Below, piece by piece: positions 26,196 to 35,860 of a stretch of 64,000 nt of DNA. Each line of letters begins with the position of its first letter. Within the stretch, counting starts at the first letter, position 1. The translations under genes and the position numbers were made by a program. Source of the stretch: Halalkalibacter oceani (GTDB lineage: Bacteria > Bacillota > Bacilli > Bacillales > Bacillaceae_D); the NCBI RefSeq assembly GCF_023715605.1, contig NZ_JAMBOL010000001.1, positions 372,001 to 436,000 of the forward strand, given 5' to 3'. Below the pieces are notes generated by a model. The model was not told the DNA's origin. It saw only the letters and a list, made by a program, of their open reading frames with translations, and ran no database searches.

Positions 26196-28266
26196 ACAGG
26201 ATTTTCTGTTAGAAATCGGAGTCGAGGAATTACCGGCTCGCTTTGTCACCAGCTCAATTGCGCAGCTGCAGGAGAAAATGGAAAAATGGCTTGCCGACGA
26301 GCGGCTTGATTATGAAAACATACAGGCCTTCGCTACGCCGCGAAGATTAGCGATTTTGATTGAGGGGTTGGCTGACTGTCAGCCGGATATTGAGGAAGAA
26401 GCGAAGGGACCAGCGAAGAAAATTGCGCTTGACGAAGACGGAAACTGGTCAAAGGCGGCCCAGGGCTTCGCTCGCGGACAAGGTGTAACAACCGATCAAC
26501 TTTTCTTTAAAGAAGTAAAAGGAGTCGAGTATGTGTACGCCAACCGCTTTATTGCCGGCAAAGAAACGCGTGACCTGCTTCCGGCGCTGAAGGAGCTGAT
26601 TTTAAGCCTTCATTTTCCGAAAAATATGCGCTGGGGAAGCCATGAGCTGCGCTTTGCCCGTCCGATCCAATGGCTGATCGCATTGTATGGTACCGAGGTA
26701 ATTCCGTTTGAGATTACGGGGATCGAAACCGGAACGACAACGTACGGCCATCGTTTTCTCGGAAAGAAAATTGAACTGAAAACGCCGAAAGAGTATGAGC
26801 AGGCTTTACTGGCGGAATACGTCATCAGCCGGCCGGAGGAGAGAAAGCAGGCGATTCGCAGTCAGCTAGAAGAAATGGCGGCGGAGAAAAACTGGGTCAT
26901 TCCGATTGACGAGGATTTACTGGAAGAGGTTCATCATCTCGTGGAGTACCCGACAGCGCTCTCCGGCAGCTTTGATGAGGAGTTTCTCGCTTTGCCGAAG
27001 GAAGTGCTGATTACCTCGATGCGGGAGCATCAACGTTATTTCCCGGTCGAGAATCAACAGGGAGAGCTTCTGCCTTATTTCGTCACCGTCCGCAATGGCG
27101 ATCATAAGCATTTGGACAATGTCGCGCGCGGAAATGAAAAGGTGCTGCGGGCCCGTCTCGCTGACGCCGACTTCTTCTATCAGGAAGATCAAAAAGTAAA
27201 GATTGAAGATGCCTTGAAGCGTTTGGAGAACATCGTTTATCACGAAGAGCTCGGCTCAATCGGCGACAAGGTTAGACGGATTCAGGAAAGTGCTGATAAG
27301 CTGCTCGCCGCTCTTGAGGCCGATAGCCGGACAGCTGAGGTGACACGGCGGACAGCGGAAATTTGCAAATTTGACCTCGTGACGCAGATGGTCTATGAAT
27401 TTCCGGAGCTTCAAGGCCGCATGGGGGAAGTGTATGCTGAGCTGGCGGGGGAACAAAAGGAAGTTGCCAAGGCGATTAATGAGCATTATCAGCCGCGCTT
27501 TGCCGGAGATGCGAGTCCAGCAACTCTTGCCGGAGCGGTTGTCAGCATCGCCGATAAGCTCGATACGATTGTGACTTGTTTTGCGATCGGTCTGATTCCA
27601 ACCGGCTCCCAGGATCCTTACGCGCTCAGACGGCAGGCGGCGGGAGTTGTGCAAATGGTTACGGATCATCAATTGGAAGTCGAGCTTGAAGATTTGATTG
27701 AAATCGCCTTAGCTGTTGCCGAAGAGCAGAAGCTGCTGAAGCGTCCGCGTCAGGAACTCAAAGAAGAGCTTGTTCAATTTTTTGCGCTGCGGGTAAAAGC
27801 CGCCCTTCAGGAAAAAGCCGTCTCCTATGACGTGATTGATGCGGTGTTAGCCGAGCGGATCGGTCATATTCCGACGCTGATCAACAAGGCGCTGCTCATC
27901 GGGGAAAAGCACGACCAGCCTGATTTCAAGAAGGTTGTTGAAGCGCTCAGCCGAATAACCAATATCGCCAAAAAAGCGAGCGGTACTGGGGAGATCAACG
28001 AAGAGAAATTTGAGAAAAAGGAAGAAAATGAGCTGTATTCGTCTTATTTGACGGTAAAAGACGGTGTTCCACAAGCGTTAGCTGAAGGGAAAGTGGAGCA
28101 GGCTTATCAGCTGCTTGCTGACTGCGAACCAGTGATTCACCGTTATTTCGATCATATTATGGTCATGGCGGACGATGAGGCACTTAAAGCAAACCGTCTT
28201 GCGCAAATGCATGCTTTTGCAGAAGTAATTCGTTCATTTGCTCATTTTCAGGCGCTCGTGTTGTAA
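26188..28266 (+). CDS. glyS: Glycyl-tRNA synthetase beta subunit
   Basis: A 692-residue subunit needed for tRNA recognition by the alpha2beta2 enzyme. It starts with [14 protein letters not shown], the family signature, and includes [23 protein letters not shown], the central HD-like region and a C-terminal anticodon-binding domain (DALRR, ending with [11 protein letters not shown]). Length is standard. Confidence 0.97.
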   Translation: MSKQDFLLEIGVEELPARFVTSSIAQLQEKMEKWLADERLDYENIQAFATPRRLAILIEGLADCQPDIEEEAKGPAKKIALDEDGNWSKAAQGFARGQGVTTDQLFFKEVKGVEYVYANRFIAGKETRDLLPALKELILSLHFPKNMRWGSHELRFARPIQWLIALYGTEVIPFEITGIETGTTTYGHRFLGKKIELKTPKEYEQALLAEYVISRPEERKQAIRSQLEEMAAEKNWVIPIDEDLLEEVHHLVEYPTALSGSFDEEFLALPKEVLITSMREHQRYFPVENQQGELLPYFVTVRNGDHKHLDNVARGNEKVLRARLADADFFYQEDQKVKIEDALKRLENIVYHEELGSIGDKVRRIQESADKLLAALEADSRTAEVTRRTAEICKFDLVTQMVYEFPELQGRMGEVYAELAGEQKEVAKAINEHYQPRFAGDASPATLAGAVVSIADKLDTIVTCFAIGLIPTGSQDPYALRRQAAGVVQMVTDHQLEVELEDLIEIALAVAEEQKLLKRPRQELKEELVQFFALRVKAALQEKAVSYDVIDAVLAERIGHIPTLINKALLIGEKHDQPDFKKVVEALSRITNIAKKASGTGEINEEKFEKKEENELYSSYLTVKDGVPQALAEGKVEQAYQLLADCEPVIHRYFDHIMVMADDEALKANRLAQMHAFAEVIRSFAHFQALVL

Positions 28267-28362
28267 AGAGGAAGAGGCTCAATCGTTTTACTTCTGAGAA
28301 TAATCATATATAATAATTTTAGATTAGAAGGGCACGGTGCGTGCTAAGGACGGTGAGTAGCT

Positions 28363-28998
28363 ATCGAACTAACAAGCCGGCAAGAAACTATTGTAGAAAT
28401 CGTCAAAAATAATGGTCCGATTACGGGAGAGCAAATTGCAGAACGACTTTCGTTAACAAGAGCGACGCTGCGTCCGGATCTCGCCATTTTAACGATGGCC
28501 GGATATTTGGATGCCAGACCGCGAGTAGGGTACTTTTACACAGGCAAGTCCGGAACTCAGCTGTTAGCTGAGAAGGTTAAGCATATAACGGTGAAGCATT
28601 ATCAGTCGCGTCCGGTTGTCGTGCAGGAAGCGGCTTCCGTTTACGATGCGATCTGTACGATGTTTCTTGAAGATGTCGGCTCCCTGTTTGTCGTCGATAA
28701 GCAGGCGACCCTCGTCGGCGTCCTCTCGCGAAAGGATTTGCTCCGGGCGAGCCTCGGGAAGCAGAGTCTCGAATCGATCCCGGTCAGTATCATTATGACG
28801 AGGATGCCGAATATTACGGTCTGCAAGGCAGATGATTTGATTACCGAAGTCGCCAAAAAGCTGATTGATAAGCAAATCGACAGTTTGCCGATCGTGACAG
28901 AGGTTGATTACGGTTCGGGCTTTGAGGTGACCGGACGGATTACAAAGACGAATATTACCGCGCTTCTTGTTGATTTGGCGAATGATGAAATGATTTAA
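28363..28998 (+). CDS. ccpN: CcpN-type repressor; no canonical start codon
   Basis: A cytoplasmic regulator of about 211 residues with an N-terminal winged helix-turn-helix ([26 protein letters not shown]) and two CBS domains (about residues 75-205). In B. subtilis CcpN (YqzB) represses the gluconeogenic genes gapB and pckA in the presence of glucose. The frame that encodes the whole conserved N-terminus ([13 protein letters not shown]) is preceded by TGA at 28354-28356 and contains no ATG, GTG or TTG before 28495, which lies after the DNA-binding helix. A GTG at 28353 is in another frame; deleting a single T at 28362 would join it exactly to this frame and give V-S-S-I-E-L, matching the start of B. 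subtilis CcpN (M-S-T-I-E-L). Either the sequence carries a one-base insertion or an ATC codon at 28363 is used. ppsR follows, as in B. subtilis. Confidence 0.85.
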   Translation: MELTSRQETIVEIVKNNGPITGEQIAERLSLTRATLRPDLAILTMAGYLDARPRVGYFYTGKSGTQLLAEKVKHITVKHYQSRPVVVQEAASVYDAICTMFLEDVGSLFVVDKQATLVGVLSRKDLLRASLGKQSLESIPVSIIMTRMPNITVCKADDLITEVAKKLIDKQIDSLPIVTEVDYGSGFEVTGRITKTNITALLVDLANDEMI

Positions 28999-29045
28999 TG
29001 AAGGGCTCGGACAATCAATTATTGGAAGAAGCGAGGGAGGTCATG

Positions 29046-29858
29046 ATGGAAGGAATAAAGCAACGTCCTGTCGTGTACGTCGTTTCCGATTCAGTTGGTG
29101 AAACGGCAGAGTTGGTCGTCAAAGCAGCAGCAAGCCAATTTAGCGGGGCAGGCTTGGAAGTTAGACGTATTCCCTATGTAGAAGATAAAGCAACGATCGA
29201 AGAAGTGATCATTCTCGCCCAGCAGGCAAGGGCGTTGATCGCGTTCACGCTCGTCGTTCCGGATATGAAGAATTATTTACTGGCAAAAGCGAAGGAAGTC
29301 AATGTCGAGACAGTCGACATCATCGGACCGATGCTGGAAAAGATCGGCGTGATCACGAATGAGGAACCACGCTATGAGCCAGGTTTAATTTACCGCCTCG
29401 ATGAAGATTATTTCCGCAAAGTCGAAGCGATTGAATTTGCTGTCAAGTATGATGACGGCCGTGATCCACGTGGCATTGTCCGGGCGGATTTAGTGTTAAT
29501 CGGCGTTTCACGGACATCAAAAACTCCGCTTTCGCAGTATTTGGCCCATAAACGCTTAAAGGTGGCCAACGTCCCGCTTGTTCCGGAAGTGGAACCGCCG
29601 CAGGAGCTGTTTTCGATTGCGCCGAAAAAATGCGTCGGGTTGAAGATCAGTCCGGAGAAGCTGAACGACATTCGGGCGGAGCGTCTGAAAGCGCTCGGTT
29701 TAAAGGCGCAGGCAAATTATGCCAACCTGGACCGGATTAAGGAAGAGCTGAAATATGCGGAAGAAATTATGGAACGGATCGGCTGTCCGGTGATCGACGT
29801 CTCGAATAAAGCGGTCGAGGAGACGGCGAATCTGATTTCCAGTATGTTTCAGAAGTAG
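29046..29858 (+). CDS. ppsR: Pyruvate, phosphate dikinase regulatory protein / PEP synthase regulator (YqfL)
   Basis: A 270-residue bifunctional serine/threonine kinase and pyrophosphorylase of the DUF299 family. It inactivates pyruvate phosphate dikinase (or PEP synthase) by ADP-dependent phosphorylation and reactivates it by Pi-dependent dephosphorylation. [16 protein letters not shown] starts the fold, and the P-loop-like [17 protein letters not shown] is visible at about 150. The start at 29046 gives the family length; a far upstream ATG at 28998 has no ribosome binding site. Neighbouring ccpN controls gluconeogenesis, consistent with a joint role in PEP-pyruvate flux. Confidence 0.93.
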   Translation: MEGIKQRPVVYVVSDSVGETAELVVKAAASQFSGAGLEVRRIPYVEDKATIEEVIILAQQARALIAFTLVVPDMKNYLLAKAKEVNVETVDIIGPMLEKIGVITNEEPRYEPGLIYRLDEDYFRKVEAIEFAVKYDDGRDPRGIVRADLVLIGVSRTSKTPLSQYLAHKRLKVANVPLVPEVEPPQELFSIAPKKCVGLKISPEKLNDIRAERLKALGLKAQANYANLDRIKEELKYAEEIMERIGCPVIDVSNKAVEETANLISSMFQK

Positions 29859-29894
29859 GCGGGGGTTCTCTGGGGAGGGATCAGATGTCTCTCG

Positions 29895-30036
29895 GAGAAT
29901 GGCAATGGCTCCGTTCGCTACTCGACTAGAGAGGAGAACTTCACTCTTCTCTAGTCTTTTACATACTGTAGCGACTCCGCACATTGCTTCGGGCTTGCTC
30001 CAAAAGGTAAATTTCAACCTTTCGGAGCAAGCCCTT
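29895..30036 (+). repeat. Dispersed two-hairpin intergenic element, copy R3
   Basis: GCAATG (29902-29907) pairs with CATTGC (29982-29987) and CGCTAC (29916-29921) with GTAGCG (29968-29973) around the loop GCTCCGTT / ACTCCGCA. Inside is a 13-bp hairpin (29924-29936 with 29944-29956). Hairpin 2 pairs GGGCTTGCTCC (29991-30001) with GGAGCAAGCCC (30024-30034) and encloses AAAAGGT and AACCTTT. The remaining sequence to 30284 is AT-rich and shows only a weak sigma-B-like pair (GTTTTT 30159, AGGTAT 30180). Confidence 0.8.
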
Positions 30037-30260
30037 AATCTTTTTGCTAGTCAAAGGAGGAAATGTTGCGTATAATAAAGAATTGTGATTCTTATTGAAT
30101 TTTAAACGCATAAATTGAAAAAGAACAAATAAATTTAAAAAGTCAAGACTTTTTCTTCGTTTTTTGGAAATGATAGTAAAGGTATAAGAGCAAATGAGGA
30201 ATAAATTGGTTTGTTCGACAAAAATCAACGCATTTCTTTTATTTTAGGGCAGGATTTTTG

Positions 30261-30284
30261 AAGGAGGTGTTGAATTCAACTACC
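30261..30284 (+). promoter_or_regulatory. Ribosome binding site with a palindrome before the start
   Basis: AAGGAGG (30261-30267) is 17 bases from the ATG at 30285, too far for normal initiation. The gap is filled by the 12-base palindrome GTTGAATTCAAC (30269-30280). If the palindrome folds, the effective distance falls to about 5-6 bases. A TTG at 30270 is an alternative start but too close to the ribosome binding site. Confidence 0.4.
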
Positions 30285-30767
30285 ATGAATCCTTCATTGC
30301 AAACATTATATGTGGATGCTGATGCGTGTCCGGTGAAAAATGAAATCATTGACACGACTCAGGCTTTTCAGTTGAATGTTATTTTCGTATCTTCCTACGC
30401 CCATCATATTAAGGCGCCGTCTTTCGTCAAAATCGTAACGGTGGACAGTGAGAAAGAAGCGGTGGATTTATATGTGATGAACCGCATAAAAAAAGGCGAC
30501 CTGTGTGTAACCCAGGATCACGCACTCGCTTCTATCTTATTGGCAAAGGGAGCTGTTGTATTATCGCCGCGCGGTCATCTTTATTTAGAAGATACGATTG
30601 ATCAAATGCTTGATGCTCGTTATGTTTCACAAAAACAAAGACGCATGGGGGCGAAGACAAAAGGGCCAAAAGCTTTCACAAAGACAGATCGTTTGCGATT
30701 TGCCCGGCAGCTTAAGGAAATTCTTGCAGAAAAAGCAGGAAGATCGCAAAAAAGCTCGAATGTTTAA
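30285..30767 (+). CDS. yqxD: YaiI/YqxD family protein (DUF188)
   Basis: A 160-residue protein of the UPF0178 family. The motif YVDADACPVKNEI at the N-terminus, DLYVMNRIKKGDLCVTQDHALA in the middle and LSPRGHLY are diagnostic; the fold is PIN-like with clustered aspartates, suggesting metal-dependent nuclease activity, not proven. The ATG at 30285 is used because the conserved N-terminus starts just after it; upstream TTG and GTG codons lie within the ribosome binding site. The gene sits directly before dnaG as in B. subtilis. Confidence 0.88.
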   Translation: MNPSLQTLYVDADACPVKNEIIDTTQAFQLNVIFVSSYAHHIKAPSFVKIVTVDSEKEAVDLYVMNRIKKGDLCVTQDHALASILLAKGAVVLSPRGHLYLEDTIDQMLDARYVSQKQRRMGAKTKGPKAFTKTDRLRFARQLKEILAEKAGRSQKSSNV

Positions 30768-30800
30768 AGACTTGTGAAGATGTAAGTTGGTGATGACACA

Positions 30801-32600
30801 ATGAGCATTCGGATACCTGAAGAAAAGGTGGAATTGATAAGACGCTCGTCAGATATTGTTGAGGTGATTGGCGAACATGTCCAGCTGAAAAAACAAGGAC
30901 GGCAATACATCGGTTTATGCCCTTTTCATGGCGAGAAAACCCCGTCTTTCTCTGTTTCTGCCGATAAGCAGCTTTATCACTGTTTCGGCTGCGGGGCGGG
31001 AGGAAATGTTTTTTCGTTTTTGATGGAGCTGGAAGGTCTGACGTTTGTTGAAGCGGCACAACAGCTGGCAAAGAGGGCAAATATTGATTTGCCGGACATC
31101 GTCGTAAACCGAGGAGCTGACAGTAAGGAAAACGGTCCGCAAAGCATCATGCGGGCAGGCCATGAACTGGCGGCGAAGCTCTACCACCATGTCCTGACGT
31201 TAACGGAGGAAGGCAAGGCCGGACGGGAATATATCGCAGAGCGCGGTTTTACAAAAGAACAGATCGAGCATTTTCAGATTGGATTTGCGCCGGATCGCTG
31301 GGATGCCCTGACAACGATCTTGTCGAAGCGGCAGTTTCCTCTCGACATCATGGCGCAGGCAAGCCTGCTCGGCACCCGCCAGCAGGACGGCGGCCATTTT
31401 GACCGCTTCCGGCAGCGATTGATGTTTCCGATTTGGGATGGACAAGGAAATGTCATTGCCTTTGGCGGACGCACCGTTTCCGGAGAGCAGCCGAAGTATT
31501 TGAACAGTTCGGAGTCGCCGATCTTTCAAAAAGGAAGAACGCTTTACGGCCTTCATTTAGCCCGTCCGACGATGCGCAAGGAATCGACAGCGGTGCTGTT
31601 TGAAGGGTATGTCGACGTGATTGCCGCCTGGGGCGCCGGAGTGCGCAACGGAATCGCGACGCTCGGCACAGCCTTAACAGAGGAACAGGCCAGGCTGCTA
31701 AGGCGAAATGCTGAAACGGTCATCCTTTGTTATGATTCCGACCAGGCCGGCACAGATGCCGCTTTTCGCTCGGCAGGTCTGCTTGAGGAGGCAGGCTGCT
31801 TTGTGAAAGTGGCGCAAATGCCTGATGGCCTTGATCCCGATGACTATATTCGAACTTACGGCGCTGAACGGTTTCAATCGAATGTAATAGGGGCTAGCCT
31901 GACGATGATGGCTTTTAAAATGCGCTACCTTCGTCAAGGGAAAAATCTACAGCACGAAGCGGACCGAATGCGCTATATTGAAGAGGTCCTGACAGAGATT
32001 TCTACCTTGCAGCGCGCCGTCGAACGCGACCACTATTTAAGACAGCTGGCGGATGAATTTTCCCTGTCGCTTGAAGCGTTGAAGCAGGAGCAAATTCAGA
32101 TTTACCGCTCGCGACGCAGGAAAGAGCAGGCGCACCGGACGGAGCAGAGAAAGCCTGTTCCAAAGCATTTTGAAAAGAAAAAGCTGCTGCCGGCCTATCA
32201 TAATGCCGAACGGCTTCTGTTGGCTCATATGCTGAGGGATGCTGAGATTGCCGAGCGCGTCCAGGAACGGATCGGCGGTGAATTTAATATTGATGATCAC
32301 CAGGCAATTGCAGCGTACCTGTTTGCTTATTACGGAGAAGGCCATCCGCCGAATCCGGGTCACTTTATTCAAGAGCTGGCCGATGAGCGGCTGAAACGCA
32401 TCGTAACTGAGCTTGCCATGCTCCCTGTAAATGAGAATTGCCAGGAGCAGGAATTGCTTGATTATATGGCTCAGATTGAAAAGTACCCAAAAAGGGTACA
32501 AATAGAGCAAAAGGAATTGGAGATGAAGCGGCTGGAGGATCCTGTAGAAGCAGCCAGGCTTCTTATGGAAATCAATCGCCTGAAGCAGGAGCTTCATTAA
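30801..32600 (+). CDS. dnaG: DNA primase
   Basis: A 599-residue primase that makes RNA primers at the replication fork. The N-terminal zinc-binding domain shows CPFHGEKTPSF and YHCFGCG (CHC2 type). The TOPRIM core has LFEGYVDVIAAW and the acidic ILCYDSDQAGTDA. The C-terminal region (from about 450) is the helicase-binding domain. GGTGATGACACA precedes the ATG. sigA follows, forming the classic macromolecular synthesis operon without rpsU, which lies 19 kb upstream. Confidence 0.97.
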   Translation: MSIRIPEEKVELIRRSSDIVEVIGEHVQLKKQGRQYIGLCPFHGEKTPSFSVSADKQLYHCFGCGAGGNVFSFLMELEGLTFVEAAQQLAKRANIDLPDIVVNRGADSKENGPQSIMRAGHELAAKLYHHVLTLTEEGKAGREYIAERGFTKEQIEHFQIGFAPDRWDALTTILSKRQFPLDIMAQASLLGTRQQDGGHFDRFRQRLMFPIWDGQGNVIAFGGRTVSGEQPKYLNSSESPIFQKGRTLYGLHLARPTMRKESTAVLFEGYVDVIAAWGAGVRNGIATLGTALTEEQARLLRRNAETVILCYDSDQAGTDAAFRSAGLLEEAGCFVKVAQMPDGLDPDDYIRTYGAERFQSNVIGASLTMMAFKMRYLRQGKNLQHEADRMRYIEEVLTEISTLQRAVERDHYLRQLADEFSLSLEALKQEQIQIYRSRRRKEQAHRTEQRKPVPKHFEKKKLLPAYHNAERLLLAHMLRDAEIAERVQERIGGEFNIDDHQAIAAYLFAYYGEGHPPNPGHFIQELADERLKRIVTELAMLPVNENCQEQELLDYMAQIEKYPKRVQIEQKELEMKRLEDPVEAARLLMEINRLKQELH

Positions 32601-32655
32601 AAGAATCGACCCCGGCATGTAGCTTTAGTTGTGAACAATGGAAGGAGGGGATCGA

Positions 32656-33774
32656 ATGGCAGATAAACCAATACGCCCACTAGCGGAAGGTGAGTTGTCG
32701 ATCGATCAGGTGAAAGAACAATTAGTCGAGACAGGAAAGAAGCGAGGAGTTTTAACGTATAGCGAGATTACAGAGAAACTGGCGGCGTTTGATCAGGACT
32801 CCGACCAAATGGACGAGTTTTTTGAATACCTTGGCGAACAGGGTGTGGAAATACTAAATGAATCAGATGACGTCCCGAATATTCAGCAGGCGGTCAAAAA
32901 TGAAGAAGAATTCGATCTGAATGATTTGAGCGTGCCTCCAGGGATAAAGATAAATGATCCGGTTCGGATGTACTTAAAAGAAATCGGACGGGTTCCATTG
33001 CTTTCTGCCGAAGAAGAAATTGAATTGGCAAAGCGGATCGAACAGGGCGATGAGGAAGCGAAGCGCCGTTTAGCGGAAGCGAACCTCCGTCTCGTTGTCT
33101 CGATTGCCAAGCGTTACGTTGGCCGGGGCATGCTGTTTCTTGACCTGATTCAGGAAGGAAATATGGGTCTGATCAAAGCCGTTGAAAAATTCGACTTTGA
33201 GAAGGGCTTCAAATTCAGCACATACGCAACATGGTGGATTCGTCAGGCGATCACGCGGGCGATCGCGGACCAGGCGAGAACGATCCGGATTCCGGTTCAC
33301 ATGGTGGAAACGATTAATAAGCTGATCCGCGTTCAACGTCAGCTTCTCCAGGATTACGGCAGAGAGCCGACGCCGGAGGAAGTGGCGGCGGAAATGGAAT
33401 TAACGCCTGAGAAAGTGCGTGAAATTCTGAAGATTGCTCAGGAACCTGTCTCTTTGGAAACGCCGATCGGGGAAGAAGATGATTCCCATCTTGGTGATTT
33501 TATCGAGGATCAGGAAGCGCTCGCTCCTTCTGATGCGGCGGCCTATGAACTCCTGAAAGAACAGTTGGAAGATGTACTTGATACGCTGACCGACCGAGAA
33601 GAAAATGTACTGCGCCTGCGCTTCGGGCTTGATGATGGCCGGACGCGGACATTGGAGGAAGTCGGAAAAGTATTCGGCGTGACACGGGAGAGAATCAGAC
33701 AAATTGAAGCAAAGGCTTTACGCAAGCTTCGTCACCCGAGCAGAAGTAAGAGACTGAAGGATTTTCTTGAATAG
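32656..33774 (+). CDS. sigA: Primary sigma factor SigA
   Basis: A 372-residue housekeeping sigma factor. Region 1.1 is acidic; region 2 has [41 protein letters not shown] for -10 recognition and core binding; region 4 has the helix-turn-helix [19 protein letters not shown] for the -35. The ATG at 32656 is selected because AAGGAGGGG is just upstream; an ATG six codons earlier overlaps that site. A terminator follows. Confidence 0.97.
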   Translation: MADKPIRPLAEGELSIDQVKEQLVETGKKRGVLTYSEITEKLAAFDQDSDQMDEFFEYLGEQGVEILNESDDVPNIQQAVKNEEEFDLNDLSVPPGIKINDPVRMYLKEIGRVPLLSAEEEIELAKRIEQGDEEAKRRLAEANLRLVVSIAKRYVGRGMLFLDLIQEGNMGLIKAVEKFDFEKGFKFSTYATWWIRQAITRAIADQARTIRIPVHMVETINKLIRVQRQLLQDYGREPTPEEVAAEMELTPEKVREILKIAQEPVSLETPIGEEDDSHLGDFIEDQEALAPSDAAAYELLKEQLEDVLDTLTDREENVLRLRFGLDDGRTRTLEEVGKVFGVTRERIRQIEAKALRKLRHPSRSKRLKDFLE

Positions 33775-33789
33775 AATGTTGCTAATTGT

Positions 33790-33842
33790 GTAAAAAGGGT
33801 CAGATTCCGACTAATGCAGTGTCAGAGTCGGCCCTTTTTTGT
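33790..33842 (+). terminator. Rho-independent terminator after sigA
   Basis: An imperfect long stem starting AAAAAGGGTCAGA and ending GTCGGCCCTTTTTT is followed by a T-run. Confidence 0.8.
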
Positions 33843-33875
33843 TCCCTTATCAGGTAAGGCTTGGGAGGAGAAGGG

Positions 33876-34430
33876 ATGAACGAGCAAAGAAAAACAACGA
33901 TTATCAATGAAATCAAATACTGGAAAAAGTCAAAGCTGTTACCGGACCAGTATTGTGATTATTTACTCACGCTTTACACAGAAGGAGAGCACGATATTGA
34001 ACCGGAGCCGGAACAGAAACGCTCGCTTCACCTGCGCTTTCAGCCGAGTCGGACGCTTCTCATATGTATCATGGTGCAAGCGTTGTTCTTGTTGGCTCTT
34101 CTTGTCATTTATTTTACAGAGTTTCCATTGGGATTGCAAATTTCCACTGGGATATTTTTTACAATCGCCATTATTCTGCTGGCTAATCGAACGAAACGGC
34201 AGACCCTTGCTCTTTCGTATTTGTATTTGCTGGAGGCCGCTGTGCTTCTCTTTTTACTGACGATTCACGCGGTCGTGACAATGTTTGCCGGGGAAACGCT
34301 CTACATTGCGCTGGCGACCTTTATTCATTGCCTGGCGTGGTTTATGATCGGCTGGAAATGGAAGCTTCGGTTCTTTACGATTGCCAGCCTGCTTGGCGGT
34401 CTGCTCCTGCTTTACTTTATATTTCGTTAA
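33876..34430 (+). CDS. Conserved membrane protein between sigA and cccA
   Basis: A 184-residue protein. The first ~60 residues are hydrophilic (NEIKYWKKSKLLPDQYCDYLLTLYTEGE) and five hydrophobic helices follow to the end. The N-terminal segment looks like the short cytoplasmic domain of Bacillus proteins found next to cccA. I do not recognise a function. GGGAGGAGAAGGG lies immediately upstream of the ATG at 33876. Confidence 0.7.
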   Translation: MNEQRKTTIINEIKYWKKSKLLPDQYCDYLLTLYTEGEHDIEPEPEQKRSLHLRFQPSRTLLICIMVQALFLLALLVIYFTEFPLGLQISTGIFFTIAIILLANRTKRQTLALSYLYLLEAAVLLFLLTIHAVVTMFAGETLYIALATFIHCLAWFMIGWKWKLRFFTIASLLGGLLLLYFIFR

Positions 34431-34575
34431 AAGAGTGACAAAAAACGCAAATCTGCCGCAGGCCCTTTCTTTTGGAATCAAATTCAAGTAAAATGAGAAG
34501 GGTAATCTTAAGCGTCTACATAAAATTGTTTGACGACAAGCGTTGAACGTATGGTGATTAAAGGAGGATTTAAGA

Positions 34576-34947
34576 ATGAAGGGAAGACCATTAATGCCTT
34601 TCGCGATCACAGCCATTATCGGGATTCTTCTTATGGTGTCGCTCTCTTTCATCGGGCTAAACGAGCGGGCTGAAATGAACGCTGACGGTGAGGAAGCAGA
34701 AGAAATAGAAGAATTTGAAGATCCGATTGCAGAAGGTCAAGTGTTGGCTGAACAATCATGTATCGCCTGTCATGGCGGCGACCTGAGCGGTGGCGCAGGT
34801 CCGGCTTTAACCTCGCTTGAAGGGACATACACGGTTGAAGAGATTGCGAACATTATTCAAAATGGACAAGGAAGCATGCCTGCAACTGGTTTAAACGAAG
34901 TTGAAGCAGATGCGGTCGCGCAATATCTATTATCAATTTCTGAATAA
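34576..34947 (+). CDS. cccA: Membrane-anchored cytochrome c-550
   Basis: A 123-residue electron-transfer protein. One N-terminal membrane helix (residues ~8-28) anchors it to the outside of the membrane, followed by an acidic linker (EEAEEIEEFED) and a small class I cytochrome c domain. Heme attachment is CIACHGG (CxxCH) and the sixth ligand is the Met in GSMPATG. The location behind sigA is as in B. subtilis. The RBS is AAAGGAGG. Confidence 0.94.
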   Translation: MKGRPLMPFAITAIIGILLMVSLSFIGLNERAEMNADGEEAEEIEEFEDPIAEGQVLAEQSCIACHGGDLSGGAGPALTSLEGTYTVEEIANIIQNGQGSMPATGLNEVEADAVAQYLLSISE

Positions 34948-35152
34948 GGGTTGCGGCAAGGCGAATGTCATACGGAGCAGGCTGTTTGCTGCTGTACCCG
35001 GTTAGAAACAGATTCCTGCTCAGGGATGTTTTAAAAGGACGAGAGCCTTTTGAGACATCCCTTTTTGCATAAACGGCCAGACAGCAAGTACAATGGAGGA
35101 GAGGAGTATTCCTTTCTGTTTTTAAAAAACAAGTAAAGCAACAGGTGATGCT

Positions 35153-35860
35153 ATGAATGAAAGACAATTATCAAATAGGCTCATTAAAGTAGCTGATTAT
35201 GTCCCGCCAGGAGCAACCGTAGCGGATATCGGCTCTGACCATGCGTATTTGCCATGCTATTTATGCCTGCAGCATGCCGGCACGAGAGCGATTGCCGGGG
35301 AAGTGAATGAAGGGCCGTTTCAATCGGCGAAGGAGCAGGTGGCGCGTACGGGCTTAAGCGGACGGATTGATGTCCGCAAAGGCAACGGACTTGAAGTCAT
35401 TGAGCCCGGAGAAGCCGATGTCATTACGATTGCCGGCATGGGAGGCAGTTTAATCACTTCGATTTTGGAAGAGGGCAAGGAGAAGCTTGAAGGCGTGTCA
35501 CGTCTCGTTTTGCAGCCGAACGTCGCCGCGGAAGTGATCCGGGCCTGGCTAAGAGCGAATCAGTGGGTTTTGACCGCTGAGGAAATTTTAGAGGAAGATG
35601 AGAAGGTGTACGAGATCCTTGTCGCGGAACGGGGCGATGATGCGGGCCTATACGCCGGGGACGTCGAAAAGAAGCTTTTGCTCGGCCCTTATTTACTTAA
35701 GCAGAAAAACGAAGCCTTTCAAAAAAAATGGCGTCACGAGCTGACGAACTGGAAACGAATTCTCGACCAGCAGGCTCGCGCGACCGAAACCGAAGAGCTG
35801 CGGCAAAGGCAAAAGCAGCTGCAAAACCAAATTAACATAGTAGAGGAGGTTCTTGGATGA
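35153..35860 (+). CDS. trmK: tRNA (adenine(22)-N1)-methyltransferase TrmK
   Basis: A 235-residue SAM-dependent methyltransferase that makes m1A22 in tRNA. SAM motif I is VADIGSDHAYLPCYL, motif IV is ITIAGMGGSLI, with a C-terminal coiled-coil (residues ~190-230). It overlaps yqfO by ATGA, as in other Firmicutes. Confidence 0.94.
   Translation: MNERQLSNRLIKVADYVPPGATVADIGSDHAYLPCYLCLQHAGTRAIAGEVNEGPFQSAKEQVARTGLSGRIDVRKGNGLEVIEPGEADVITIAGMGGSLITSILEEGKEKLEGVSRLVLQPNVAAEVIRAWLRANQWVLTAEEILEEDEKVYEILVAERGDDAGLYAGDVEKKLLLGPYLLKQKNEAFQKKWRHELTNWKRILDQQARATETEELRQRQKQLQNQINIVEEVLG

Noticed and set aside
28495-28998. ATG at 28495 as the real start of ccpN
   Set aside because: It would remove the conserved winged helix encoded just upstream in the same frame, and there is no ribosome binding site.
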